From Bradyrhizobium algeriense (GTDB lineage: Bacteria > Pseudomonadota > Alphaproteobacteria > Rhizobiales > Xanthobacteraceae), in contig NZ_PYCN01000004.1 of the NCBI RefSeq assembly GCF_003062295.1, positions 62,001-126,000 of the forward strand: 64,000 nucleotides of DNA. The letters are read 5' to 3'. The notes under the pieces are model-generated. The model saw nothing but the letters and a program-made list of their open reading frames with translations, was not told the DNA's origin and did not search any database. The translations under genes were made by a program, and so were the position numbers. This document shows, piece after piece, positions 31,277 to 39,461 of the stretch (its first letter is position 1; each line of letters begins with the position of its first letter).

Positions 31277-31921
31277 ATGGATCTGTATTTTTCGCCGCTC
31301 GCCTGCTCGCTGGCGACCCGGATTGCGCTGTATGAAGCCGGCGCCGAGGCCAACTATCTCGAGGTCGATCCCAAGACCAAGGTGGTGCAGAAGGACGGCT
31401 CGGATTTTCGCGCCGTCAACCCGCTCGGGCTGGTGCCGACGCTGCGCACCGATGACGGCACGGTGCTGACCGAAAACGCCGCGATCCTGCAATATGTCGC
31501 CGATCGTTTTCCCAACGCCGGCATCTCGGCGGCATCTGCGGAGGAGCGCAGCCGCCTGCATCAATGGCTCTGCTTCATCGGCACCGAACTGCACAAGGCG
31601 CTGTTCGTGCCGCTGCTCGACAAGACGGCGCCGCAGGACGCCAAGACCTACGCGCTGACCAAGAACCTCTCGCGGCTCGACTATCTCGATAACTACCTGA
31701 AGGGCCGCGAATTCCTGCTCGATCATTTCAGCGTGGCCGATGCCTACCTCGTCACCATCATCAACTGGACGATGGCGACGCCTCCGGTCGAGCTGGCGAA
31801 ATGGCCTAACGTGAAAGCCTATTACGAGCGGCTGCGCGCCCGCCCCAGCATCGCGAAAGCCTCCGCCGAGGAGTTCGAATTGTACAAGGCCGAACTCGCG
31901 CGGCACAAGGCTGCGGCGTAA
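31277..31921 (+). CDS. gstA: Glutathione S-transferase, GstA / beta-class type
   Basis: 214 residues. MDLYFSPLACSLATRIALYE carries the Cys-10/Ser-11 pair typical of bacterial beta-class enzymes. NPLGLVPTLRTDDGTVLTEN holds the cis-Pro and glutathione site, and FLLDHFSVADAYLVTIINW the helical domain. GGAGG lies 6 nt upstream of the start. Detoxifies electrophiles; may be repressed by the divergent TetR. Confidence 0.93.
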   Translation: MDLYFSPLACSLATRIALYEAGAEANYLEVDPKTKVVQKDGSDFRAVNPLGLVPTLRTDDGTVLTENAAILQYVADRFPNAGISAASAEERSRLHQWLCFIGTELHKALFVPLLDKTAPQDAKTYALTKNLSRLDYLDNYLKGREFLLDHFSVADAYLVTIINWTMATPPVELAKWPNVKAYYERLRARPSIAKASAEEFELYKAELARHKAAA

Positions 31922-31926
31922 GCAAG

Positions 31927-32016
31927 CGTAGCCCGGATGGAGCGGAGCGAAATCCGGGTAAACTCGCGCGACGTGCTGAGCCGTCCCGGATTGCGCTGCG
32001 CTTCATCCGGGCTACG
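31927..32016. repeat. CGTAGCCCGGATGGAGCG palindrome
   Basis: Arms CGTAGCCCGGATGGAGCGGA and TGCGCTTCATCCGGGCTACG around about 50 nt. Same family as 48473-48561 and, less closely, 2474-2584. Lies between the convergent GST and TetR genes. Confidence 0.85.
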
Positions 32017-32021
32017 AAACG

Positions 32022-32588
32022 TCAGACTGGCGGCGCGAGCAACCGCGCCGTCAGATCGCTCAGCGCACGGCGAAAGATGCCGGCGTCATTGCGCGCCCGT
32101 GCCAGCACCAGCGCACCCTGAATGGTGAGCAGCGCATCCTCGGCGCGCCGCTGCGCCTGGCTCCTGCTCAATCCGGATCGCCGCAATAGCGCCGCCAGCG
32201 CGACCTGCCAGCGCGCAAAATAAGCATCGACCGCTTCGGCAAACGTATCGCGCGCCGCTCCGAGCGCGACCAGGCCGACCAGACAGACGCGATCGCCGGA
32301 ATGAAAATACTGGTCGACGCCCGCGATCATCGCGGCGATCGCGCGCGCGGGGTCGTCGGCTTCGCGCAACGGCGCATAGATGTTGAGTTCGAACCAGCCG
32401 TCGATGTCGGCCAGCACCTCGGCAGCCATCTGCTCTTTGCCGCCGGGGAACAGGTGATAGAGGCTGCCCTTGCCGAGCCCGGTGGCCTCCGTGATCAGCG
32501 TCAGCGAGGCGCCTTCATAGCCATGCGCGCGAAACACCTCGCCGAGCGCGCGCAACACTTGGCTGCGCTCGACGCCCTTCTTCAGCAT
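32022..32588 (-). CDS. TetR-family regulator downstream of DUF1348
   Basis: 188 residues from the ATG at 32588 (a GTG at 32624 would overlap the upstream gene). HTH ~8-55 (LRALGEVFRAHGYEGASLTL, then GLGKGSLYHLFPGGKEQMAA). LmrA/YxaF-like C-domain with DRVCLVGLVALGAARDTFAE. It starts 4 nt after the DUF1348 stop, so both share the promoter carrying the palindrome at 33094-33111, which fits autoregulation. Confidence 0.92.
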   Translation of the reverse strand: MLKKGVERSQVLRALGEVFRAHGYEGASLTLITEATGLGKGSLYHLFPGGKEQMAAEVLADIDGWFELNIYAPLREADDPARAIAAMIAGVDQYFHSGDRVCLVGLVALGAARDTFAEAVDAYFARWQVALAALLRRSGLSRSQAQRRAEDALLTIQGALVLARARNDAGIFRRALSDLTARLLAPPV

Positions 32589-32592
32589 GGCG

Positions 32593-33060
32593 TCACAGCG
32601 GGTCCTCGCCCAGCCCCGCGACATCGGCCGGGCGCGGCCCAGGCGCCGGCCAGTGGAAGCGCCGCTCGCTCTCCTTGATGGCGATATCGTTGATGCTGGC
32701 CTCGCGCCGCCGCATCAGGCCGTGTTCGTCGAACTCCCACTGCTCGTTGCCGTAGGAGCGATGCCACTGCCCGGCATCGTCGTGCCATTCATACTGGAAA
32801 CGCACGGCGATGCGGTTTTGATCGAACGCCCAGAGATCCTTGATCAGGCGATAGTCGTACTCCTTCGCCCATTTGCGGGTGAGGAATTCGACGATCGCAT
32901 CGCGTCCCTGGAAGAATTCGGAGCGGTTGCGCCAGCGGCTGTCCTCGGTATAGGCGAGCGACACCTTGACCGGATCGCGCGAATTCCAGGCGTCTTCCGC
33001 CATGCGCGCCTTCTGGGCGGCGGTTTCGCGGGTGAAGGGCGGCAGCGGCGGACGCGACAT
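32593..33060 (-). CDS. DUF1348 / nuclear transport factor 2-like protein
   Basis: 155 residues. [20 protein letters not shown], then [20 protein letters not shown], and [21 protein letters not shown] are the DUF1348 signature; the C-terminus has the conserved HWPAPG. NTF2-like fold of unknown activity. The start is preceded by GGAGAAGCCTC. First gene of a DUF1348-TetR operon. Confidence 0.92.
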   Translation of the reverse strand: MSRPPLPPFTRETAAQKARMAEDAWNSRDPVKVSLAYTEDSRWRNRSEFFQGRDAIVEFLTRKWAKEYDYRLIKDLWAFDQNRIAVRFQYEWHDDAGQWHRSYGNEQWEFDEHGLMRRREASINDIAIKESERRFHWPAPGPRPADVAGLGEDPL

Positions 33061-33093
33061 GAGGCTTCTCCGGGATTGGTGATCCCGAGATCA

Positions 33094-33111
33094 TTGTACC
33101 GATCGGTACAA
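33094..33111. promoter_or_regulatory. Perfect 18-bp palindromic operator (TetR site)
   Basis: TTGTACCGATCGGTACAA, a perfect palindrome 33 nt upstream of the DUF1348 start. The TACCGATCGGTA core is typical of TetR-family operators. The TetR encoded second in the operon (32022-32588) is the obvious candidate ligand-responsive repressor. Confidence 0.8.
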
Positions 33112-33129
33112 GGAGTCAATCGGCAAGAA

Positions 33130-33585
33130 TCAATCCGGCGCCAGGTCAGCCTTCATCAACTGCCGCAGCGATTTCGGGATCGGCTGCGCTTTGCCGTTGC
33201 AGATGAAGGCGACGCGCACCGCGGCCTTGATCAGCACCTCGTCGGCGCGCCGCACCTCCTGCGCCAGCGTAATCGAAGCGCCCTTCACCGCGACCGGCCA
33301 AGTCACGACGTCGAGCACGTCGTCCATGCGCGCGGGGCGCAGGAAATCGAGCTGCATCGAGCGCACCACGAAGGCAAAGCCCGGCGTCTCCTCCTGCGCC
33401 TGTTCGAACAGCGCATGCTGCGACGCGCCCATGAGACGGAGATGATTGGTGCGCCCGCGCTCCATGAAGCGCAGGTAGTTGGCGTGGTAGACGATGCCGG
33501 AGAAATCGGTGTCCTCGTAATAGACGCGGACCTGCATGTGATGGCGGCCGTCACGGATCTCGCCGTCGAGATTGAGTAATGTCAC
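33130..33585 (-). CDS. ybgC: YbgC-type acyl-CoA thioesterase
   Basis: 151 residues, GTG start at 33583-33585 behind CAGGAACCGC. Hot-dog fold: RVYYEDTDFSGIVYHANYLR carries the catalytic Asp; MERGRTNHLRLMG and FLRPARMDDVLDVVT follow. YbgC hydrolyses acyl-CoA or acyl-ACP and is normally encoded immediately before tolQ in the tol-pal operon. Here it ends a minus-strand series with ruvC-ruvA-ruvB upstream, but tolQ is at 1421, with about 32 kb of other genes between. Confidence 0.9.
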   Translation of the reverse strand: MTLLNLDGEIRDGRHHMQVRVYYEDTDFSGIVYHANYLRFMERGRTNHLRLMGASQHALFEQAQEETPGFAFVVRSMQLDFLRPARMDDVLDVVTWPVAVKGASITLAQEVRRADEVLIKAAVRVAFICNGKAQPIPKSLRQLMKADLAPD

Positions 33586-33666
33586 TTGCGGTTCCTGATC
33601 GCGCTGCAATGCACTGGTTTTGCGCAAAATCGGGTAGGCACGCAAGCGCTGCGGTGTTCCTGCAGG

Positions 33667-34578
33667 CTACGCCACCGCGGGCCGCGCCGCGCCCAGCGTC
33701 ACCAGCACGATTTCCGGCGGCACCCCGAGACGGAACGGCATGATGCTGCAACCGAGGCCGCCGGAGACCACGACGTCGCAGTTCATCTTGATGTGGCCGT
33801 AGGCGAGTTGCTGTCCGGACGGCGCGACCGGCGACCAGCCGAGCATCCGCACCTGGCCGCCATGCGTATGCCCGGAGAGCTGCAGCGCGACGCGCGAAGG
33901 CACGCGCCGGGCGACGTCAGGCTCATGCGCCATCAAAACGACGGGGGCATCGTCGGTGATTTTCGTCAGTGTCGCGCCGAGATCGTCGACGCCGATGCGC
34001 TTGAGCGGCCTGAAGCGGCGCGCCGGCATATAGGCGAGCTGGTCGCCGAGACCTGCCAGCCAGAACGAATGGCCGTTCTTGCTGAGTTTCTTGGCGTCGT
34101 TCTCGTAAACCGGAATGCCGGCAGCCTCCAGCGCTCGGCCTGCGGACGGCAATCCCTGCCCGTGGCGCTGCACGTCCTTGTCTTCCCACCAATCGTGATT
34201 GCCGAGCACGGCGTGCACGCCGAGCGGCGCCTTCAGGCCGGCCAGCACGGTCGCCCATTCGGCATCGGGAATGAAGCGCGTCACCTTGCGATGTCCGGCC
34301 ACATAGTCGCCGAGCATGACGACGATGTCAGGCTTGAGCGCATTGGTACGCTCGACGATCTCCTGGATATGATCGAGCGACATCCAGGGATCGCAGGCGT
34401 GGAGGTCGGCGATCGCAGCGATCCTGAGCTTGAGCCCAGCGGGCCATTGCGGCGGTGAGATATTGTACCGCACGACGCGAAGCCGGACGACCGGCGCACT
34501 GAACCCGTAAGCGGTGGTCGAGACGCCCAGCGCGCCCAATCCACCCATGGCTTTCAGAAAATGCCGGCGAGTTAACAT
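33667..34578 (-). CDS. Exported metallophosphoesterase (YkuE-like)
   Basis: 303 residues. Tat signal TRRHFLKAMGGLGALG at the N-terminus, so exported folded. Calcineurin-like metal motifs: IADLHACDPW (~56-65), MLGDYVAG, GNHDWWED, then VLMAHEPDVA and LSGHTHGGQVR. The family cleaves phosphodiesters or phospholipid headgroups (YkuE/UDP-diacylglucosamine type). The ATG at 34578 is preferred, with GGATCAC before it. It separates ybgC from the ruvB side. Confidence 0.93.
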   Translation of the reverse strand: MLTRRHFLKAMGGLGALGVSTTAYGFSAPVVRLRVVRYNISPPQWPAGLKLRIAAIADLHACDPWMSLDHIQEIVERTNALKPDIVVMLGDYVAGHRKVTRFIPDAEWATVLAGLKAPLGVHAVLGNHDWWEDKDVQRHGQGLPSAGRALEAAGIPVYENDAKKLSKNGHSFWLAGLGDQLAYMPARRFRPLKRIGVDDLGATLTKITDDAPVVLMAHEPDVARRVPSRVALQLSGHTHGGQVRMLGWSPVAPSGQQLAYGHIKMNCDVVVSGGLGCSIMPFRLGVPPEIVLVTLGAARPAVA

Positions 34579-34672
34579 GTGATCCAATCGTGATGCAGTG
34601 CAAACATGGTGGCGGATTGAGCCTGAATTGCGGTGCGATTGTGCAGTTCGTCAGCAGAGCTCCAGCAGCTTC

Positions 34673-34990
34673 TCACCAGCGGTTCTGCCCCACCAGCGCA
34701 TCCAGCCGCGCCTTCAGCTCATCGGGCGCGCGGTAATACCATACGCCGCCGAGCAGATCGTGGAAACGCTTGTCGGCAGACGCCTCGCGCTCGATGCGGT
34801 CGATGGTCTCCACGCTGATGACGTCCTCTAGCGGACCGGCGGCAAGCAGCGACAGCATCACCGGGTTGGTCTCGATCTTAAGGATCTCGACGATGAGGTC
34901 GATTGCCTTATCGGGGTACTCCTCCCGCAGATCGCGCTCGTAGTCCATCATGGCGAAGAAATTGTCATCGCGGTCGCGCGTCGAACCCAT
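34673..34990 (-). CDS. Hypothetical protein
   Basis: 105 residues (start at 34990; a GTG at 35002 is equally possible). Acidic helical protein: NFFAMMDYERDLREEYPDKA, IDLIVEILKIETNPVMLSLL, then EREASADKRFHDLLGGVWYY and a C-terminal LVGQNRW. The repeated helices suggest a small HEAT-like or immunity-type scaffold, but I do not recognise the family. Located between ruvB and the metallophosphoesterase on the same strand. Confidence 0.72.
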   Translation of the reverse strand: MGSTRDRDDNFFAMMDYERDLREEYPDKAIDLIVEILKIETNPVMLSLLAAGPLEDVISVETIDRIEREASADKRFHDLLGGVWYYRAPDELKARLDALVGQNRW

Positions 34991-35075
34991 AGTTTGTTGC
35001 ACTCCACGGCAAGCAGACCCGGCGCCGAAGCGCGCCTGGCATTTGGCATTGCTGGAATGATCAGGTTCGAAGCGA

Positions 35076-36125
35076 TCAATCGTCGCTGTCGCCGTTGCCG
35101 AAAAGGCCGAACTGCGCAGGGTCGCGCGCGGGTTCGGCGAGGCCGAGATGGCGGAAGGCGTGCGAGGTCAACAATCTGCCGCGCGGGGTGCGCTGCAAAT
35201 AACCGCACTGGATCAGGAACGGCTCGATGATGTCCTCGATGGCGTCGCGCGGCTCCGACAGCGCCGCCGCCATGGTCTCGACCCCGACCGGCCCGCCGCC
35301 GTAGTTCAGCGCGATCGTCGTGAGATAGCGCCGGTCCATGGCATCCAAGCCTGCGGCATCGACCTCCAGCGCGCTCAGCGCGTGGTCGGCGATGGCGCGG
35401 TCGATGGAGTTCGCGTCCGCCGCGGAAGCAAAATCCCGCACGCGGCGCAGCAGGCGGCCGGCAATGCGCGGCGTGCCGCGGGCGCGGCGCGCGATCTCGT
35501 TGGCGCCATCCGGCGTCATGCCGATGTTGAGCACGCGGGCGCCGCGGGTGACGATCTTCTCCAGCTCTTCCTCGGTGTAGAAATTCAACCGCACCGGAAT
35601 GCCGAAACGGTCGCGCAGCGGGTTGGTCAACAGCCCTGCGCGCGTGGTGGCGCCGACCAGCGTGAACTTTGCCAAATCGATCTTGACCGAACGCGCCGCC
35701 GGGCCCTCGCCGATGATGAGGTCGAGCTGAAAGTCCTCCATCGCGGGATAGAGCACTTCCTCGACCGCCGGGCTGAGGCGATGGATTTCGTCGATGAACA
35801 GAACGTCGCGCTCTTCGAGATTGGTGAGCAGCGCGGCGAGATCGCCGGCTTTTGCGATCACCGGGCCTGATGTCGCGCGAAAACCAACACCGAGTTCGCG
35901 CGCCACGATCTGCGCCAGCGTGGTCTTGCCGAGGCCGGGAGGGCCCACGAACAGCACGTGATCCAGCGCCTCGCCCCGCTTGCGCGCGGCCTCGATGAAG
36001 ATCGAGAGATTCTTGCGCGCCTGCGCCTGCCCGACGAACTCCGACAGCAATTGCGGACGCAGCGCGGTGTCGCCGACATCGTCGGAACGGCGCTCGGGGG
36101 TGACAATGCGGGAGGGAGGATTCAT
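35076..36125 (-). CDS. ruvB: Holliday junction branch migration ATPase RuvB
   Basis: 349-residue AAA+ motor that drives branch migration with RuvA at Holliday junctions. Walker [14 protein letters not shown] (~60-72), Walker [16 protein letters not shown], sensor [18 protein letters not shown] with arginine finger, and the C-terminal winged helix ([20 protein letters not shown]). Normal length. Its ATG overlaps (ATGA) the end of the upstream frameshifted membrane gene. Confidence 0.97.
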   Translation of the reverse strand: MNPPSRIVTPERRSDDVGDTALRPQLLSEFVGQAQARKNLSIFIEAARKRGEALDHVLFVGPPGLGKTTLAQIVARELGVGFRATSGPVIAKAGDLAALLTNLEERDVLFIDEIHRLSPAVEEVLYPAMEDFQLDLIIGEGPAARSVKIDLAKFTLVGATTRAGLLTNPLRDRFGIPVRLNFYTEEELEKIVTRGARVLNIGMTPDGANEIARRARGTPRIAGRLLRRVRDFASAADANSIDRAIADHALSALEVDAAGLDAMDRRYLTTIALNYGGGPVGVETMAAALSEPRDAIEDIIEPFLIQCGYLQRTPRGRLLTSHAFRHLGLAEPARDPAQFGLFGNGDSDD

Positions 36126-36674
36126 GTGGCGATGCTACCACGATGCCACGGCTTCGCGAGCCACCAGCACAGGGACGTCGGCCCGATCGCAAGGACAGCG
36201 AGCATCACGGAGAGAGTAAGGGCGGCGCGCGCAGACCGGACATCCGGCAAAATCACGGCCGATGATTCCAAGGGCACGACGAACATGCCGAACACGACGA
36301 AGCCGGCGACGGCAATGGCCGCGGCCAGCCACGCCATCGAGATCATATTGATGCCGCCATAGACTGCAGCCAGCGCGAATATCAGCCCGGCTGACCGACG
36401 GCAAGAACGACGCGAGCGCCGTCACGAATGCAAGCAGTCCTACGGCAACCGAGATCACGGTGCGCAGCGCGTCGAGTTCGAGAAGTGCGAGAAACATTTG
36501 CAGCAGCGCCGCGCCAAACGCGACCACGATCAGCGAAATCAGCGCCGCGATCGTCAGCGGTCCTACAATGGAGAAAATCAGGACGATGCCGATCGCGCGC
36601 GCGAAACGGCCGACGATGGCACCGGCTGAATAATCGCTGGCCGCAGGCGTGACGATGCGGGGGGACGGGTTCAC
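36122..36674 (-). pseudogene. Frameshifted membrane protein gene between cdd and ruvB
   Basis: The first half (36674 to about 36390) encodes helices in one frame (GRFARAIGIVLIFSIVGPLT, then FGAALLQMFLALLELDALRT). The second half continues in another frame (GLIFALAAVYGGINMISMAW, then VAGFVVFGMFVVPLESSAVI) and stops at 36122. The shift is near 36385-36400 (GGTCAGCCGGGCTG). Support for one broken gene: the GTG start overlaps the cdd stop as GTGA, and the second-frame stop overlaps the ruvB ATG as ATGA. The N-terminus MNPSPRIVTP closely resembles RuvB's [10 protein letters not shown]. Could be a real mutation or a sequencing error. Confidence 0.8.
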
Positions 36675-37090
36675 TCGCTGCCCCGCTTGTACTTGTTGGG
36701 CAGGAGTTCGCCGATGGTCACGACTTTCGGCGCACGGCCGTTGTCGGGAACGATGACCCGCGCGTTGGCGTCATAGTCGTGGATCAGCTCGCGACAGATG
36801 CCGCAGGGCGAGACCACCGCGATCTTGCCGGGCTCCCCGGGCTTGGGGTGACGCACGGCGACGATGGTTTCGATGCCGTGGTCGCCGGTTTCGGTGATGG
36901 CACGGCCGATGGCGATCGCTTCGGCGCAGACCGCGATCCGGCCGATATAGGCGTCGATATTCACGCCGGTGACGATACGGCCGTCCCGGGTGCGCATGGC
37001 GGCGCCCACCTCCTGCCAATCGTCGCGATAGCGCTGGCTGATAGCTTCGGTGGCGGCGGCAATCAGCTCCTCGTCATTGTTGCTCAGCAT
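36671..37090 (-). CDS. Cytidine deaminase-family protein
   Basis: 139 residues. Zinc motifs CAEAIAIGRAI (the Cys-Ala-Glu triad, ~54-64) and VSPCGICRELIHDY (the PCxxC pair, ~93-106) are complete. The short length and missing C-terminal cytidine-binding pattern put it nearer blasticidin-S-deaminase-like or tRNA/nucleotide deaminases than standard Cdd. Lies between ruvA and ruvB, 47 nt after ruvA. Confidence 0.88.
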   Translation of the reverse strand: MLSNNDEELIAAATEAISQRYRDDWQEVGAAMRTRDGRIVTGVNIDAYIGRIAVCAEAIAIGRAITETGDHGIETIVAVRHPKPGEPGKIAVVSPCGICRELIHDYDANARVIVPDNGRAPKVVTIGELLPNKYKRGSE

Positions 37091-37137
37091 GGTGGAGAAT
37101 GCATTCCTTTGTCAGTCGGTGGCCGGCCGACCCCAGT

Positions 37138-37755
37138 CTATTTCGACAATTCCTTCAAGCCCAGCCGGATCAGTTGCGCGATCTCGGCTTTCTCGCCCGC
37201 GCTGCGGGAGGCGGCGGCGATGGCGGCGGCGGCCTGCGGCTGGCCGTAGCCTAGATTGACCAGCGCGGAGATCGCGTCGGTCACCGGGCGCGGCGCGCGG
37301 TGATCGTCGATTGCGCCGGCAAGATGCACCACGGCGGGATCGACATTGGCGAACGCCGGCGCCTTGTCTTTCAATTCAGAGACGATGCGCTCCGCGACTT
37401 TCGGGCCGACGCCCGGCGTGCGCGACACCGCGGCCTTGTCGCGCAGCGCGATGGCATTGGCGAGTTCGGCCGGCGGCAAAGTCGACAGCACCGCGAGTGC
37501 TACCTTGGCGCCGACGCCCTGCACGGTCTGCAGCAGGCGAAACCATTCGCGCTCGGTATCAGTGCGGAAGCCGAACAGTTTTATTTGATCCTCGCGGACA
37601 TAGGTTTCGATGGAAAGCACCGCCGCATCGCCGGGCGACGGCAGCGCCTGCAGCGTGCGCGAGGAGCAATGCACCTGATAGCCGACGCCGCCGACGTCGA
37701 GGATCACGTAATCCTCGCCGTAGGAATCGATCAGGCCTTTGAGCTTGCCGATCAT
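37138..37755 (-). CDS. ruvA: Holliday junction DNA helicase subunit RuvA
   Basis: 205 residues. Domain I (1-63, [20 protein letters not shown]...), two HhH motifs ([20 protein letters not shown] and [20 protein letters not shown]), then a C-terminal RuvB-binding three-helix domain ([16 protein letters not shown]). Tetramerises on the junction and loads RuvB. Start overlaps the ruvC stop as ATGA. Confidence 0.97.
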   Translation of the reverse strand: MIGKLKGLIDSYGEDYVILDVGGVGYQVHCSSRTLQALPSPGDAAVLSIETYVREDQIKLFGFRTDTEREWFRLLQTVQGVGAKVALAVLSTLPPAELANAIALRDKAAVSRTPGVGPKVAERIVSELKDKAPAFANVDPAVVHLAGAIDDHRAPRPVTDAISALVNLGYGQPQAAAAIAAASRSAGEKAEIAQLIRLGLKELSK

Positions 37756-38279
37756 AGGCTCGCCACCTTCAGCCGCAACGCCGCGCCCTGGCGGTGATGG
37801 GCGTGCGTGATCGCGATTGCCAGCGCGTCGGCGGCGTCGGGGGATTTCGGCTCGGCCTTGGGCAGCAGGATCTTCAGCATCACGGCGATCTGGTTCTTGT
37901 CGGCATGCCCCGCGCCGACCACGGTCTTCTTGACCTGGTTGGGCGCATATTCCGCGACCGATATGCCGAACATCGCGGGCGCCAGCATGGCGACGCCGCG
38001 GGCCTGGCCGAGTTTCAGCGTGGCGACGCCGTCCTTGTTGACAAAGGTCTGCTCCACCGCGGCCTCCGCCGGCCTGAAATCGCCGAGGACTGTGGCGAGC
38101 CCCTCATGGATCGCCAGGAGGCGGCTGGCCAGCGGCAGATCGTCCGGCGGCTCCACCGAGCCGCAGCCGATGAAGACAAGCCGGTTGCCCTCGGTCTCGA
38201 TCACGCCCCAGCCAGTGCGGCGCAGGCCGGGGTCGATGCCGATGATCCGGACGGGTTGGCGAATCGGTGGGGGTGTCAT
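37752..38279 (-). CDS. ruvC: Holliday junction resolvase RuvC
   Basis: 175 residues. Catalytic acids lie in [16 protein letters not shown] (Asp ~16), [20 protein letters not shown] (Glu ~74) and [16 protein letters not shown] (two Asp near the C-terminus). Resolves junctions into nicked duplexes. Heads the ruvC-ruvA-cdd-(broken gene)-ruvB series. Confidence 0.97.
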   Translation of the reverse strand: MTPPPIRQPVRIIGIDPGLRRTGWGVIETEGNRLVFIGCGSVEPPDDLPLASRLLAIHEGLATVLGDFRPAEAAVEQTFVNKDGVATLKLGQARGVAMLAPAMFGISVAEYAPNQVKKTVVGAGHADKNQIAVMLKILLPKAEPKSPDAADALAIAITHAHHRQGAALRLKVASL

Positions 38280-38374
38280 GGCGTAGTGATAACGCCAGAG
38301 CCGGGTGAACGAAACATAAAGAGAACGGAAATCCCCGCGAAAGCGTGCCCCGGGCGTCGGCTCACCTCAGTTAC

Positions 38375-38496
38375 TCGTCGTCCCTGCGAACGCAGGGACC
38401 CATACGCCGCGGCCCTAATTGTTTTGGGAGGTGTCGGTCATCTCGCTTTTATCGATAGGACAACGCGGTATGGGTCCCTGCGTTCGCAGGGACGAC
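38375..38496. repeat. TCGTCGTCCCTGCGAACGCAG inverted repeat
   Basis: Arms TCGTCGTCCCTGCGAACGCA.. and ..TGCGTTCGCAGGGACGACGA-type with CCCATACG / CGGTATGGG internal pairs. It is the better preserved copy of the family also seen at 30379-30501, located between yebC and ruvC. Confidence 0.85.
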
Positions 38497-38513
38497 CAAC
38501 TACCTGCAACCAA

Positions 38514-39260
38514 TTACCCGCCCATCTTCGCGACCAGCGCGTCGGAAATCTCGAAATTGGCGTAGACGTTCTGGACGTCGTCGTGCTCGTTCAACAGGTC
38601 CATCAGCTTCAACAGCTTCTCGCCGGTCTCGTCGTCGACCGCGATCGTGTTCTGCGGCTTCCAGGTCAGCGCTGCCTTGCGGGCTTCGCCGAATTTCGCT
38701 TCCAGCGCCTTCGCAACCTCGCGAAAGGTTTCCTGCGAGGCGTAGATCTCGTGGCCGCTTTCGCTGGAGACCACGTCGTCGGCGCCGGCCTCGATCGCCG
38801 CATCCAGCATCGCGTCGTCGGAAGCTTTGCTGGCGTCATATTCGATGACGCCAGTGCGGTCGAACATGAAAGCGACCGAGCCGGTTTCGCCGAGATTGCC
38901 GCCGGACTTGGTGAAGAAGGTGCGGACATCTGAGGCGGTGCGGTTGCGGTTGTCGGTCAGCGCCTCGACGATCACGGCGACGCCGCCGGGCCCGTAGCCC
39001 TCGTAGCGGATTTCGTCGTAGCTCTCGCTGTCGCCGCCGGTCGCCTTCTTGATGGCGCGCTCGATATTGTCCTTCGGCATGTTCTCCTGGCGCGCCGCGA
39101 TGACGGCCGCGCGCAGCCGCGGATTCATGGCCGGGTCCGGGGTCCCCAATTTGGCCGCCACCGTGATTTCCCGCGCCAGCTTGCCGAACAGTTTCGACCT
39201 CTGGGCATCCTGCTTGCCCTTGCGGTGCATGATGTTCTTGAACTGGGAATGGCCGGCCAT
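38514..39260 (-). CDS. YebC/PmpR-family regulator or translation factor
   Basis: 248 residues from the ATG at 39260, the family start [20 protein letters not shown]. Further motifs: [52 protein letters not shown] and [20 protein letters not shown]. YebC-type proteins bind DNA or act on stalled ribosomes at proline stretches. In many bacteria yebC sits directly upstream of ruvC, as here. Confidence 0.96.
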   Translation of the reverse strand: MAGHSQFKNIMHRKGKQDAQRSKLFGKLAREITVAAKLGTPDPAMNPRLRAAVIAARQENMPKDNIERAIKKATGGDSESYDEIRYEGYGPGGVAVIVEALTDNRNRTASDVRTFFTKSGGNLGETGSVAFMFDRTGVIEYDASKASDDAMLDAAIEAGADDVVSSESGHEIYASQETFREVAKALEAKFGEARKAALTWKPQNTIAVDDETGEKLLKLMDLLNEHDDVQNVYANFEISDALVAKMGG

Positions 39261-39461
39261 GCAGGGGTCTCTTGGATTCGTCCGGGAGGGATGCGGGTGA
39301 AGCGCGGCCTTATAGGCCGCCAATCGGCCGAAATCAAAGATTTGCGAACCCATGAGGGTATGCAAGTACTGCCGCCTGCCGGAATGTCAGGCAGTTGTTA
39401 ACCATGATTTCATGCTCGGATGAGAGGATTTCGCACCTGTCCTCAACTTTTAAGAGACGTC

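Noticed and set aside
34621..34831. Short plus-strand frames between the metallophosphoesterase and ruvB
   Set aside because: They are antisense to the better supported 105-residue gene at 34673-34990.
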